From Meconema thalassinum (lineage: Eukaryota > Arthropoda > Insecta > Orthoptera > Tettigoniidae), in contig OX336389.2 of the NCBI GenBank assembly GCA_946902985.2, positions 1,079,839,788 through 1,079,903,787 of the forward strand: DNA of 64,000 nt. Direction: 5' to 3'. A model generated the notes under the pieces. That model was not told the DNA's origin. It worked only from the letters and a program-made list of their open reading frames with translations, and did not search any database. Positions 1 through 10,090 of this stretch are shown here, piece after piece. A program made the translations under genes and the position numbers. Positions within the stretch are counted from its first letter, which is position 1. Each line of letters begins with the position of its first letter.

Positions 1-55
1 TAGTTTGTTTCTGTGGCCCTGGTGGAAGTCGTTATCCTCTTTCGAGCTTCAGTGC

Positions 56-931
56 TCAGAAAGGTGAAGGGTTTTGCCCTGTTATTAGATGATAGGCCTC
101 TGGAATCCACTGGGGTGTTCCTTTGCTACCTTCCGGCGGAATTTCTAGCAAAGTAAGCTTTGGCCTGCTTCCACCGTAGCGCGTGTCTATAGGTTTGAGT
201 GTACCTGTATTCGAGGGCCTAATTGTGCTTGACGCTGCCCTAGTAGATTTTATGGGAGTGTGTATGTTTTGGTCTGCTTGGTTTTGTGGGGTAGGTGAGA
301 ACACCTTTCCTAATCCCCGTGTACTGTGTGGTAATGCCTGGTCAAAATGTTCGTGCGTATATCGTGCATCCTGAGGGACTAATACCGGTTTTCGCCTTTG
401 TTCTGGCAAATTTGCCCTTTGAACTGGCGGTAAAGGTCGCTTAATGGCTTGTGTCCGGCCTAGCAATGTGGTGGCGTGTAGTCTGACCGCTTTTCGGCCT
501 GTGGCCACGGCCGACTCCTGCCAATGTGTTAGCCTATCTGTGTACGTGTATGTAGGCTTTATGTACCGTAGGGCGGGCTCTACGTCGTCTGCCCATGACG
601 TGGTTACGTCGCTTTGTTTTCTTGTCATATCGTGTGTGTTTAATGGCCCTGGCTTCAACTCCCTCTCGTCCCTCTGTTCCGAGGGGATTGTTCTAGGCTC
701 TGCCCCTCGGTTTGGCAAAATTGCCTTCCGATCCGGAGCTGAAGGACGTGTGTTTGTGTTAGGTTTATTTTGTAGTAAGTTGGAGCCTAACCTGGCCGTC
801 TTCTTGACTGTGGCCACGGCGAACTCCTTCCATTCTGTGGCAGTACGTGGCGAGAGGGACATCCTCGCAAATTGTCGAGTCAGCGTATCCACGCTTATGT
901 CCTCTCTCGGGTGGGCTGGTGGCCCTACCAT
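56..931 (-). pseudogene. gag-like ORF of LTR retrotransposon, N-terminus broken
   Basis: This is a 291-codon open stretch, basic and proline-rich, with no zinc knuckle. Its end (motif LTLLE..., then PQWIPEA) matches the end of the gag-like protein at 40465-41316 (ITLLQ..., then LEWIPGA), so both are the same structural protein type. The ATG at 931 is probably not the real start. Just upstream, the same frame still encodes YTQIWDKYRELQ, which aligns with YAEIWQRFRQLQ of the other copy. Beyond that, two stop codons (TAA and TGA, around 1003-1030) interrupt a further conserved stretch (EHRNINT versus EHLRANTINT). An internal duplication is visible: FAVATVKKTARL near residue 38 and SAVATGRKAVRL near residue 140. 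The role would be capsid assembly for the retroelement particle. The copy looks dead. Confidence 0.6.
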
Positions 932-1474
932 GAACTCAAAAATGGCCTTGTTGGCTTGGAGCTCACGGTATTTGTCCCAAATTTGGGTGTACTGCCTTAT
1001 TGAGGCTCATGGCCTGCTTGCAAATTACTGTATTAATGTATTAATGTTTCTGTGCTCTGTATTGTCCCGACTTTTGTTTGGAGTGCCCGTATTTGTGTTT
1101 GCCGGCTTTGTATGTGCCTCTGGTATCTGAACAATAATGTTAATAATATTGGCGTACCCCTATTGCCTCTATGGCTTGCAATCTCTGCATGAGGTGCCAT
1201 TCTGACTGAAGTGTATGGGACTACAATAAGAATACTAAAAAAAAAAAATCTGTGCGTGCTTGACAGTGTATTCTTATATTTCTCTGATTCTGTATGGGGC
1301 TAGGGGGTTGGTTTATTAAGAATTTCCCCTGTGTAGCTAGTTTGGAGCACACAAAAAAAATGGTGCTTTTTGTCTGGGGGAAAAAATTTTCACTATTCGC
1401 TTGGCATTTTGCGGTACGAAAGGGGTCGTTTTACCTACGAGGGCTCGTTGGTTGAGTCCTGTTCTCTATGCGTA

Positions 1475-1493
1475 GTACCCGGCGCCTCCACCA
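1475..1493 (-). other. Primer-binding site of LTR element
   Basis: On the minus strand the sequence TGGTGGAGGCGCCGGGTAC follows the LTR after one base. The identical 19-mer follows the LTR of the element at 39177. It begins with TGG, the complement of a tRNA 3' CCA end. The complement ends in GGCGCCTCCA, which resembles the 3' acceptor end of a threonine tRNA. The tRNA assignment is a guess; its role as primer site follows from position and conservation. Confidence 0.65.
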
Positions 1494-1494
1494 G

Positions 1495-2357
1495 TGTTTT
1501 ACATCCCTTATTTGGGGGTGGATCTAAAAGGGAGAGTTGTTGTACTAATTTATAAGGTGGTGCCTAAAAGGGTAGCTTCCCTTGTCAGGGTAAGCTGACC
1601 AGTGTAGAGAGTTGTGGTGTGCTAGGAACTAGGGGGCGTTCCTATAAATAATGTGGTATTGTTTGAAGGGATGGGACCCAATGCAAAGGGTCGCTGTGCT
1701 AGTCGCTCAGCTGACTGCTTATTATGTAACTGACTCTGTTCGTATCAGCCGAGTGGCACGCGCTGCTTGTTGGCAGCCGAGCCGGCTCGGGGAACACAAA
1801 GGTACCTGAGTTAGCGCTATTGGGCTACCGTCTGTCACGTCTTACCGTGACGGGAATAAGGAAGGGCGTTGGGATGTAAAAAGGCGTATAAACAGTAAAA
1901 CGTGTGTAGCGTGTGGACCAAGTGTTTTATTGGTCTGTGATTCTGAGTGTGAGTCCCTTGTAGGGAATGAAATTATGTTCACAATGTAATACAAGTTGTG
2001 GGTCACAGGTTACATAAGTAGGAACTCTGAACACGATTGACTGACTCACCTCGGTTGACACCAGCGTAGCCTCGGGCCGTCTCGATGAAGCACTGACAAT
2101 GGAGAGATCCTTTGACCTCATTAGGATGCCTTCTTATACTCTCTGGCGCTATGTTGTCAGCAATGTGTTGGCCCAGTTACTAGTATGTAGGTATGTGTAA
2201 CCATTGTGCAAGGACTGGGCTGCTTTTAGAGTGGCAAGCTGTCCCTGCTAAGTTTTATGGATGTTGGGCCGGCTTTCCAAGGGTTGCCATTTAGGGGATT
2301 TAGCCAGATGCCGGGGGGATGGACTCCAAGGGGTGCATACCCCTGGGAGGCTGTACA
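1495..2357 (-). repeat. 5' LTR (863 bp)
   Basis: On the minus strand it begins TGTACAGCC and ends TAAAACA, the TG...CA form of an LTR. Near its start is a short GC-rich imperfect inverted repeat (CCCAGGGGTATGCACCCC). The other two LTRs in the window have palindromes in the same place (GTACCCCTAGGGTAC and GTGCCACCCCCCTAGTGGCAC). Length is similar to those LTRs (about 910 bp). The long plus-strand frames inside it are not genes. Confidence 0.7.
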
Positions 2358-3935
2358 ATACCGTAACTTTCTGGTTTACACGCCACAAAGTCGAATTTAT
2401 GAGTAAGTACTGGTGAGGGGAATCGAACCTTCGTTCCTTAAGGGCGTTAGGTGTGACGTTTCACACAGTCAATATAACAAACGTCTCCATACTATTTTTA
2501 TGAACACAATACCGTAACTTTCTGGTTTACACGCCACAAATTCGAATTTATGAGTAAGTACTGGTGAGGGGAATCGAACCTTCGTTCCTTAAGGGCGTTA
2601 GGTGTGACTTTTCACACAGCCAATGTAACAAACGTCTCCATACTATTTTTATCAACACAATACCGTAACTTTCTGGTTTTCACGCCACAAATTCGAATTT
2701 ATGAGTAAGTACTGGTGAGGGGAATCGAACCTTCGTTCCTTAAGGGAGTTAGGTGTGACTTTTCACACAGCCAATGTAACAAACGTCTCCATACTATTTT
2801 TATGAACACAATACCGTAACTTTCTGGTTTACACGCCACAAATTCGAATTTATGAGTATCTACTGGTGAGAGGAATCGAACCTTCGTTCCTTAAGGGCGT
2901 TAGGTGTGACTTTTCACACAGCCAATGTAACAAACGTCTCCATACTATTTTTATGAACACAATACCGTAACTTTCTGGTTTACACGCCACAAATTCGAAT
3001 TTATGAGTAAGTACTGGTGAGGGGAATCGAACCTTCGTTCCTTAAGGGCGTTAGGTGTGACTTTTCACACAGCCAATGTAACAAACGTCTCCATACTATT
3101 TTGATGAACACAATACCGTAACTTTCTGGTTTACACGCCACAAATTCTAATTTATGAGTAAGTACTGGTGAGGGGAATCGAACCTTCGTTCCTTAAGGGC
3201 GTTAGGTGTGACTTTTTCACACAGCCAATGTAACAAACGTCTCCATACTATTTTTATGAACACAATACCGTAACTTTCTGGTTTACACGCCACAAATTCG
3301 AATTTATGAGTAAGTACTGGTGAGGGGAATCGAACCTTCGTTCCTTAAGGGCATTAGGTGTGACTTTTCACACAGCCAATGTAACAAACGTCTCCATACT
3401 ATTTTTATGAACACAATACCGTAACTTTCTGGTTTACACGCCACAAATTCTAATTTATGAGTAAGTACTGGTGAGGGGAATCGAACCTTCGTTCCTTAAG
3501 GGCGTTAGGTGTGACTTTTCACACAGCCAATGTAACAAACGTCTCCATACTATTTTTATCAACACAATACCGTAACTTTCTGGTTTACACGCCACAAATT
3601 CGAATTTATGAGTAAGTACTGGTGAGGGGAATCGAACCTTCGTTCCTTAAGGGCGTTAGGTGTGACTTTTCACACAGCCAATGTAACAAACGTCTCCATA
3701 CTATTTTTATGAACACAATACCGTAACTTTCTGGTTTACACGCCTCAAATTCTAATTTATGAGTAAGTACTGGTGAGGGGAATCGAACCTTCGTTCCTTA
3801 AGGGCGTTAGGTGTGACTTTTCACACAGCCAATGTAACAAACGTCTCCATACTATTTTTATGAAAACAATACCGTAACTTTCTGGGTTACACGCCGCAAA
3901 TTCGAATTTATGAGTAAGTACTTGAGAGGGGAATA
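2358..3935 (-). repeat. 151-bp satellite, array 1 (10.4 canonical monomers)
   Basis: The word ATACCGTAAC recurs at 2358, 2509, 2660, 2811, 2962, 3113, 3265, 3416, 3567, 3718 and 3869, so the period is 151 bp (one 152). Monomers differ by a few substitutions. The minus strand corresponds to the plus strand of array 2 (22790-25375). In that orientation each monomer has an A-box-like TGGCTGTGTGA, the hairpin GTGTGAAAAGTCACAC, an exact pol III B-box GGTTCGATTCC and the palindrome AAATTCGAATTT. The left edge is cut by the LTR insertion. The right edge jumps in mid-monomer, near 3935, into diverged monomers. Confidence 0.95.
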
Positions 3936-4150
3936 CTAATTAAATCAACACAACACCGTTCGAATCCGGTTCATATATCGCAAATTCGATTATTCCACTT
4001 AGTACAAGGGAGAGGAATCGAATCGCGAACTTCAAGGGAGCTACCGGTGAATTTTCGCATATCCAATGCAAGAAACGTCTTAATGCTAATTAAATCAACA
4101 TAACACCGTTCGAATCCGGGTCATACATCGCAAATTCGATTTTACAATTT
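3936..4150 (-). repeat. Diverged satellite monomers at inner edge of array 1
   Basis: The equivalent of the monomer start is now AACACCGTTCG, at 3952 and 4102, spaced 150 bp. The sequence is clearly related to the canonical monomer and very close to the diverged monomers at 22758-23089, in the opposite orientation. The junction with canonical repeats at about 3935 lost roughly 67 bp of a monomer. Confidence 0.8.
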
Positions 4151-4648
4151 ATGTAGGCCCTCCTCTTTTCTCCGGACTTGGGACCGGCACTCGGGAGCAC
4201 TCCGGGAGTTGTCGGAGTTCAACCAAGAGGTAGAGTTACCTAACCTAAAGTTAAACCTAATTAGCCTAATTAAATATACAAATACAAAATCATTACATTC
4301 ACAGCTTACTTGCTAAACACTGAAATGCTACAAATTACAGCTAGACCTAGATATATTTATATTTTGTATTCACAGCTTAACCTAAAATTTAGAATATCAC
4401 ACTTAAATAATAATAATAAATCAAATAACAAATTTTAGCATGCAACAGGCAAATATTAATTATAATGTATGGTAACACAAAAATATAGCCTAGCCTATAT
4501 ACCGGAGAGTGTCTGGATGAAAACTACTGCTTGTACAGCAAGCAAGGAGGTCTTTTCCTCTTGTTTACCGAACCCCTGCACAAGAAAAACAAACCGAATT
4601 GAGAAAACTCCTTCATTAATTTCACTCGGTACCCTTAATTTATAAGCG
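4151..4648. other. AT-rich flank of the transposase, no gene seen
   Basis: A GC-rich patch (4155-4225, TCTCCGGACTTGGGACCGG) is followed by AT-rich DNA up to the stop codon of the transposase. I looked for a terminal inverted repeat matching 5564-5900 and found none that I trust. Confidence 0.5.
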
Positions 4649-5563
4649 CTACTTACGGTATCGTTCAGCAATCTGCTCTAGGAGATTATCATAAGCCTGC
4701 TTGTCAGTTTTTCCATACACTTCCATCCACATAAACTGGTCTATGTGCTCATGAAGTAATCTGGAGTTCATGACCCCAAGTTTCCTCGCGAACCGTTTTA
4801 ACTTCGACCAGTAACCTTCAACTTGATTTGTGCACGTCCCAGTTACGGGGTCCACAAAGTACCTAGAGTGATTTACAGTTTTGTGAACATATGGAGATGC
4901 TCCTCCCATAGTCCCAAGGTTACTGTAGCCTGCCCAACAGTCAGTCCATATTTCCGTTCCGGGTAGAACATGCCGCAGAATATGGTATTCCAATGTTCGG
5001 GCCCTTCTATTAGCCACATAGATAACCATACCCCTTTTGAGGGAACAATCGTATATGCCGAAAATCCACTGCTGTGGGACGGCTCTCCCTACATTGTGCT
5101 TTCTTTTCGTGATGACACTTTCATCTAATTGGACGATAGTTCCAGGACCACCAAACTGAAATAGCTGGTTATTATTAGTAAATTTCCAGGAACAAATATC
5201 CCGGCAATACCGAAATTGTTGCAGGGCAGTGTTTTTGGACACCCCTGTGGCACTCGCTGCCAGCGACACACTACTCTTCGCTGCAAAAAGCCATAATAAA
5301 GAAAAAAATTCACTCATAGATAATTTGGTATCTTTAAGGAAAGTGCCCTCAGCCAGACTCCTATATTTCCTGCATCTTTCGCACTTTAAGTAAGTCCCTA
5401 GAAATGTACCTTGTCTCCTGTAAAAAGTGCAATCACCACGGCAATTCTGCGCTTTGCAACGAGGATTTGTAGGCAAAAGTCTTAAATTCTGCAATTTTTC
5501 TACAGTTGTTGCTTCATCACACGCGAAATAATGAACAATATCTATCATACACCCAACCTCCAT
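4649..5563 (-). CDS. Merlin / IS1016-type DDE transposase
   Basis: This is a 304-residue open frame without internal stops. Residues 36-64 form a zinc-ribbon-like set (C36, C41, C45, C61, C64). Residues 80-125 look like a helix-turn-helix region. The catalytic DDE core is recognisable: IVQLDES (D147), EIWTDCWAGY (D208) and NQVEGYWSKLK (E249). The order and wording match the ISXO2-like/IS1016 transposase domain of eukaryotic Merlin elements. It would cut and paste its element through terminal inverted repeats, normally with an 8-9 bp target duplication. I could not define the TIRs, so whether it is mobile is open. The start is the first ATG in the frame; the preceding 250 bp are AT-rich with no other coding signal. 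The frame's integrity suggests a young or recently selected copy. Confidence 0.85.
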   Translation of the reverse strand: MEVGCMIDIVHYFACDEATTVEKLQNLRLLPTNPRCKAQNCRGDCTFYRRQGTFLGTYLKCERCRKYRSLAEGTFLKDTKLSMSEFFSLLWLFAAKSSVSLAASATGVSKNTALQQFRYCRDICSWKFTNNNQLFQFGGPGTIVQLDESVITKRKHNVGRAVPQQWIFGIYDCSLKRGMVIYVANRRARTLEYHILRHVLPGTEIWTDCWAGYSNLGTMGGASPYVHKTVNHSRYFVDPVTGTCTNQVEGYWSKLKRFARKLGVMNSRLLHEHIDQFMWMEVYGKTDKQAYDNLLEQIAERYRK

Positions 5564-6104
5564 GGCGGAGTCTACCGGTCAACTTAGTAGAATGAGAACT
5601 GAAATACAATACAATACAATTTATACCACTCCGACGATGTGCAAACACTGAAAGCAGACTGTCTGTTTTGACCGTGCAACAATCGAACTGGCACGCTGGT
5701 GATCTGTTATATACACCATCGCTCCACCCAGGTGGCCTGCCATTGGTCCATCGCTGACGAGGAGCTTTCTCGATTGGCTGTTTGGTAGGGGGATTCAAAC
5801 CTGCCGCGTTCGGGCAGGCCTGACCTCATGCTGCATTATTAGGGCTAAATTTAATGAAGTAACTGTCAATCAATTATTTTAATTGATTGGATTACCCCAT
5901 TAAGAAAAACTAAAACAAAATCCAACACCCAAACTAAGGAGGCACCCTCTCCTCAGCCTTCAACCAGCTTAGCCTCTCAAAATAAGGAGACATTCATCCC
6001 ACAGCCTCCAACCAGCGCAGTCCAGCATTTTGGCCCCCTAGTTCCCCCTCATCCCCCCCCACCCCCTAATATAACTCTTCAAGTTACCCCTAATACTCTA
6101 TACC
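5564..6104. other. Non-coding, no feature recognised
   Basis: This is the upstream region of the transposase. It holds a GC-rich block (5680-5830), a short palindrome CAATTATTTTAATTG near 5872, and a C-rich run at 6050-6066. No gene or repeat family was recognised. Confidence 0.4.
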
Positions 6105-6306
6105 AGGGGTTCCCAACCTGGGGGGCGTGGGGCTTTATCAAGGGGGGGGGGCATGAAGTGACTTCCGAATTAAGTTTTTTTAACTCGAATATTACAATTT
6201 TGAATGATAAACATATTTCGAATCTCTCCAAGTGATTGTCGCGCCAAGTAATCGTTCCAAAGCACTGGTAATTGCCAACTGTCGGCACATACTCTGCGGA
6301 CACAGA
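6105..6306. mobile_element. Possible hAT-type transposon end fragment
   Basis: It begins CAGGGGTTCCCAACCTGGGGGG followed by GC- and G-rich sequence, the wording of many hAT (Charlie-like) termini. No matching right end was seen. The fragment runs into a SINE at 6307. Weak call. Confidence 0.3.
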
Positions 6307-6456
6307 CATAATAATGTTATTGACTTCACGTCCCGTTTAATTTCTGCGTTTTTAAAGATGCCGATGTGCCCGACTTTTGCCCCGAATTGGATCTTTAACA
6401 TGCCAGCAAATATACTGACACGGTTCCCTCGCATTTGCGCACCTTCAAATGCCGGT
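6307..6456 (-). mobile_element. SINE body fragment (type GGCATTTGAGGGTGCG)
   Basis: On the minus strand it reads CGGCATTTGAAGGTGCGCAA ... TTAAAGATCC ... GGGACGTGAAGTCAATAACATTATTATG. It matches the SINEs at 15672, 22071 and 31783. The tRNA-like head is missing. Confidence 0.7.
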
Positions 6457-6461
6457 TAAGG

Positions 6462-6600
6462 GGAAGCAATCGCGCCAAAGTTACGGCACTTCTTTTCCAG
6501 AGAATATCAAGGAACACCTGTATTTCAACCGAAATCAAAGGTGGGAAAGTGCCCTATTCGACATTTTTCTATATCTTGGCGCGATTGCTTGGACGTACCC
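6462..6600. repeat. Short inverted repeat built from a dispersed 60-bp unit
   Basis: AAGCAATCGCGCCAAAG at 6464-6480 is inverted at 6575-6591 (TTGGCGCGATTGCTT). The two arms are head-to-head copies of one unit (CTTGATATTCT ... GGGAAAGTGCC ... GGCGCGATTGCTT). The same unit occurs at 26800-26886. Confidence 0.6.
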
Positions 6601-7095
6601 GCAAATTTGACAAAAACTTCGTAGAGCTTAAATTTAATGAATTGTTAGTAGAAAATCCAAAAATCTAATTGCAACGGGAGTGTAAATATAATTTTACATA
6701 TATCTTTAATCAAGTTATCACCGAGAACTTCACACTTTTAGGCAATATTTGCTCTCCTAATACCTAGGTATATGTTAACTATTCAAATTCAATAACACCA
6801 AGGATGTCAGAGGTGATTTTCACATTCCAGCTCGTCTAATTAACTTTGTTTATTTAGCATATAGGGAACTTGGGAACAATGTGTCCCCACTTTCCTGACA
6901 GTAACAATATGATAAGATATTTAGCCACACTTTTGTTGATTACAGTTAATAGCCAAGTATATATTTAAAAATATGGACTAAAGATTCAAATATACTACAA
7001 TAAATGGAACAAAACTGCAATTAGGTAATTTTAGGGAGGCCTACTCGCATATCATTCAGTGTTTATTTTTAGGTACTACAGAATTCATGAATATG
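6601..7095. other. AT-rich non-coding, nothing recognised
   Basis: No ORF, repeat family or structured element was recognised between the short inverted repeat and the SINE fragment. Confidence 0.4.
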
Positions 7096-7201
7096 GCTCT
7101 TTTTTTCTTTTTTTCTGGTTCCTTAGTTGAGGGGCTGCGACAACGCGGTCATGCAGCCCCGTGTACTTTGGGCGTGTGTAGAATCTGTCTGATAACCGGT
7201 G

Positions 7202-8669
7202 TTAAGGTGGTCATATACACTAGGAATAATTTTTTAAAAGAATAATCTCTAGCAATGTTAAATTTTTCTGTTGTTTTATCATGATCAAACTAAGAGATTT
7301 TGCAGTTCTTTTTACACAAATTTTATGTTAATTGTTTATGAAAAAATTATTTGTTGCTATTTACACAGGGGTACTTAATGTCCTCTATCTCTCACATATT
7401 TTAACCAAAATCCATGCACCTTGAACAAAAATAATCTAACTTACATGGGGGAATGTTCCCTACCACACTTGTCTGAATTAGTCACAAGTAAGGGTTATAA
7501 AATTATATTACAATTTAAGTTTTTTGAAATTTTGTTTAACAAAATTGTTTAAAAAGTTGTTAAAATTACATTTTTATGAATATCATTTTCTTAGTGGTAG
7601 AGAACATCGATACATGTATTAGTTTTAATTTGAAATAAAAACCAAGCAGATACCATTTCTGTGACAAAAGTTAAAGCACTTTGAACGACTTCAAATGTCA
7701 GGAAACGAATTAATGAGTAAATCGCATTTAAAGTTTACTTAGTATGTCTTCACTCACATTCTGTTTAGATCACATCAGAAACCTCCTGGGAGATACACAG
7801 ATCCTTCCTTGAAAGCTGTATGGTCCTCCTTCATCTTTTTATTTGCGCCCAGAGAGCAGCTTGCTTATCGAATCTTGTCGTTCCTTTGAACGCTATGAAA
7901 GTCAATGAAGTAAGATATCTAAGCTCCTTGACACTATAGCGCTTTCTAGTAGAGAAAGGAGGAACTTTGTGTTGGCGGAAAATCCCGAGATTGATTTCAC
8001 CACTATGAACACGGCCTACTGAATTCATTGGGTTCATTAACATGACAACAACGAATGACATGCGTGCCGTGATTTTTTTCGCCTATCAAAATCACTTACC
8101 ACGGCCAGGAGTGAAACCAGTGGGATAGAGAAAGAGAAAGTCAATTTTTCCACTATGAACACGGCCTACTGAATTCAAATGGGTTCATTAACATGCCAAC
8201 AACGGTTCACATGCGTGCCGTGAACTTTGTTGCCTATCAAAAATCACTTACCACGGCCAGGAATGAAACCAGTGGGATAGAGAAAGAGAAAGTCAATTTT
8301 GCCACTATGTACACGGCCTACCGAATTCAAATGGGTTCATTAACATGCCAACAACAAATCACATGCGTGCCGTGATTTTTGTCGCCTATCAAAAATCACT
8401 TACCACGGCCAGGAGCGAAACCAGTGGGATAGATTAAGAGAAAGTCAATTTAGGCTCGAAAGGAGTTTTATAGATCTGCTGATACGCCAGACATGACAGC
8501 TGTCGGTCAGAACGATTGCGCCCTCTTACAGTAAATAATTTATTTTGACATGAAAGATTATTGGTATATTTATGAACCATACATTTTCTAAAACTAGAAG
8601 AAATTTCCTACAAAATGGATATTAAAAAAAAGTGAAATTTCAGAAAAATAGTGTATATGGCCACCTTAA
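7202..8669. mobile_element. Non-autonomous DNA transposon, TTAA target duplication, 17-bp TIRs
   Basis: TTAA (7202-7205) precedes GGTGGTCATATACACTA. The inverted partner TAGTGTATATGGCCACC (8649-8665) precedes TTAA (8666-8669). The TIRs match at 16 of 17 bases. The body is 1460 bp and has no transposase frame. TTAA duplication is the rule for piggyBac and some other families; which one made this copy cannot be told from 17 bp. Inside lies a SINE-related region (7815-8455) with a triplicated 150-bp unit. A second copy of the interior is at 20560-21080. Confidence 0.8.
8000..8452. repeat. Triplicated 150-bp unit inside the TTAA element
   Basis: CCACTATG(A/T)ACACGGCCTAC begins at 8000, 8150 and 8302. 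Each unit runs through ACCACGGCCAGGAG and GGGATAGAGAAAGAG. The related copy at 20763-20911 has the unit once. This is therefore a local tandem amplification, about as long as the window's 151-bp satellite but unrelated in sequence. Confidence 0.85.
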
Positions 8670-8929
8670 TTGTGATGACTGTATTAGTGTGTGTTATCTG
8701 TTTTTACTTCAAGTAACGACTGCAGACGATAATTTCAAGTAGTTCCTACTTTCGCTACCAATTGCTACCGTCCACGACACCTAGCTGTGAACTTCGCTAT
8801 TACTAGATGGCATCGCAACCAGTGCCTGGTGATGGACGTAGGAACTTAAGAGCATTAATCAAATCTAATCTACAAATATTTGCTTCACACAAGTGTAGTT
8901 AGTGGAAGGATCTTTTACATGCCATAAAT

Positions 8930-9090
8930 CTATGACATGGGACCACCGGCATTACTTCCCCTTCTAAGGAAGGCATACTGGGGGATATTAACGCTCTTAA
9001 GAAATCCGACGACTTCGGCCGGGTTTGAACCCGCGATCTTGGGCATAGAAGCTATGCATGCAACCAACTACACCACTGAAGCCGCCTTTG
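8930..9090 (-). mobile_element. tRNA-derived SINE
   Basis: The minus strand begins GGCGGCTTCAGTGGTGTAGT (A-box-like TGGTGTAGTTGG), followed about 50 nt later by the B-box CGGGTTCAAACCC. The body then has AAGAGCGTTAATATCCC and GGGGAAGTAATGCCGGTGG, shared with 18120-18208. The 3' part down to about 8830 may belong to it as well. Confidence 0.75.
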
Positions 9091-9094
9091 GCTC

Positions 9095-9834
9095 TTTTGA
9101 GTGCGATTCCGATAAGTATTGAACCCATGTACCATTGGCTCAACGGGGGTCGAATCCATGTATTTGGGGAAGAAATGAAAGAAACATACAGTTTCTAATG
9201 TAACATAGAGGAGTTTCAAGCCAGGATTCCAGCATCACGTTGTGCAAGCGCTGGGACCAGGTGTTCAGAAGATGAGATCATGCCTCTTGACATTGAGAAG
9301 GAGCCAGTCATGGATATTAATAGGACGAGTGGAAAGTTTCGGCTGTTAGACAAGGAAGCGTGACTCGGAAATCCAGCTTAGCTTGCATTAAAACGGCAAC
9401 ATCGCCGCTGTGCCAGTAGAAGAATAATTAAATTTAACCCATTTACAGGAATGAAAATAAGTAAATAAACACTGGACTGTGAATCATTTTGGATTAGAGA
9501 TTTTTGTGTAAAGAAAAACCTTGTAATAATTGCACAGAAAAAACTGCAAACGCAGTATACGTCATTGGGGATTCACTGATACCAGAGGAGTGGTGAATAT
9601 TAAAAATGAACAGCAACACCCACGCAGCTGAAGACTACAAATTAATTAATATCTCCGAATTGCACGATCGATTCTTATGCGCAATGAGATCATTTGACGT
9701 TGAGAAGACGAGCTTTCTGGAGATATAATTTTTATAATTGTACGACAATTAGTTCAAAAGTTGGTCACGAAAAGGACTAGGATTTTATCTTTTTGTGACT
9801 AAAAAGTATAAAACTCCTGGCCTCACCAAGCCAA
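9095..9834. other. Non-coding, nothing recognised
   Basis: This region has mixed composition. I see no ORF of interest, SINE head or inverted repeat here. Confidence 0.4.
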
Positions 9835-10090
9835 ACATGCAGTTTCCGATAGCCCAGGAGGGCGTCACTTTGCATCAGTACATGCAGTTTCCGATAGCCC
9901 AGGAGGGCGTCACTTTGCATCAGTACATGCAGTATTTCGACAATCCGTGAGGGGGCGTCACTCTGCTTCATCATACATCGAATTCAGATAGTCCGTGTGG
10001 GGCGTCACGCTGAAACATACCGAAGTCAGTATACCAGCTTTCCTTGAGGGGAAAAACGCTGTATCACATCGCATAGAAGAATATCCGATA
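9835..10090. repeat. 45-bp minisatellite, about five units
   Basis: ACATGCAGTTTCCGATAGCC starts at 9835 and 9880 in two nearly identical 45-bp units. A third unit begins at 9925, and more diverged units (GGGCGTCAC recurring) begin at 9975 and about 10022. The repeated peptide in the minus frame is a by-product. Confidence 0.85.

Larger units (their letters stand above)
1..2357 (-). mobile_element. LTR retrotransposon, 5' part (cut by window edge)
   Basis: Read on the minus strand, this is an LTR (2357 down to 1495), a primer-binding site, a leader and a gag-like frame running to the left edge of the window. The pol region and 3' LTR would lie outside. The element interrupts the 151-bp satellite: the LTR edge abuts the satellite word ATACCGTAAC at 2358. 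No reverse transcriptase is visible, so the superfamily is not proven. The related solo LTR at 41867-42775 makes a 4-bp target duplication, which favours a Ty3/gypsy-like element. The second element at 39177-41482 has the same primer-binding site and a related gag C-terminus. Confidence 0.75.
7096..8725 (-). mobile_element. SINE copy split by a TTAA transposon
   Basis: The SINE occupies 7096-7205 and about 8666-8725, minus strand. Its 3' part (CTTAGTTGAGGGGCTGCGACAACG on the plus strand) matches 15023, 34486 and 37791. Removing 7206-8669 gives GATAACCGGTG-TTAA-TTGTGATGACTGTATTAGTG. This aligns with the uninterrupted SINE at 34556-34595 (GATAACCTGTGTCTTTGTAATGGCTGTAGTAGTG). The target therefore pre-dates the inserted element. 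Confidence 0.75.

Noticed and set aside
444..1130. 228-codon plus-strand frame
   Set aside because: It is antisense to the gag-like frame and leader; it looks Cys/Val/Leu-rich only because it mirrors a P/R/T-rich frame.
2358..3935. CRISPR array
   Set aside because: The period is constant at 151 bp with the whole unit conserved; there are no unique spacers and the genome is eukaryotic.
8930..9090. Functional tRNA gene
   Set aside because: The tRNA-like head continues into a SINE body shared with another locus, and the anticodon arm is poor.
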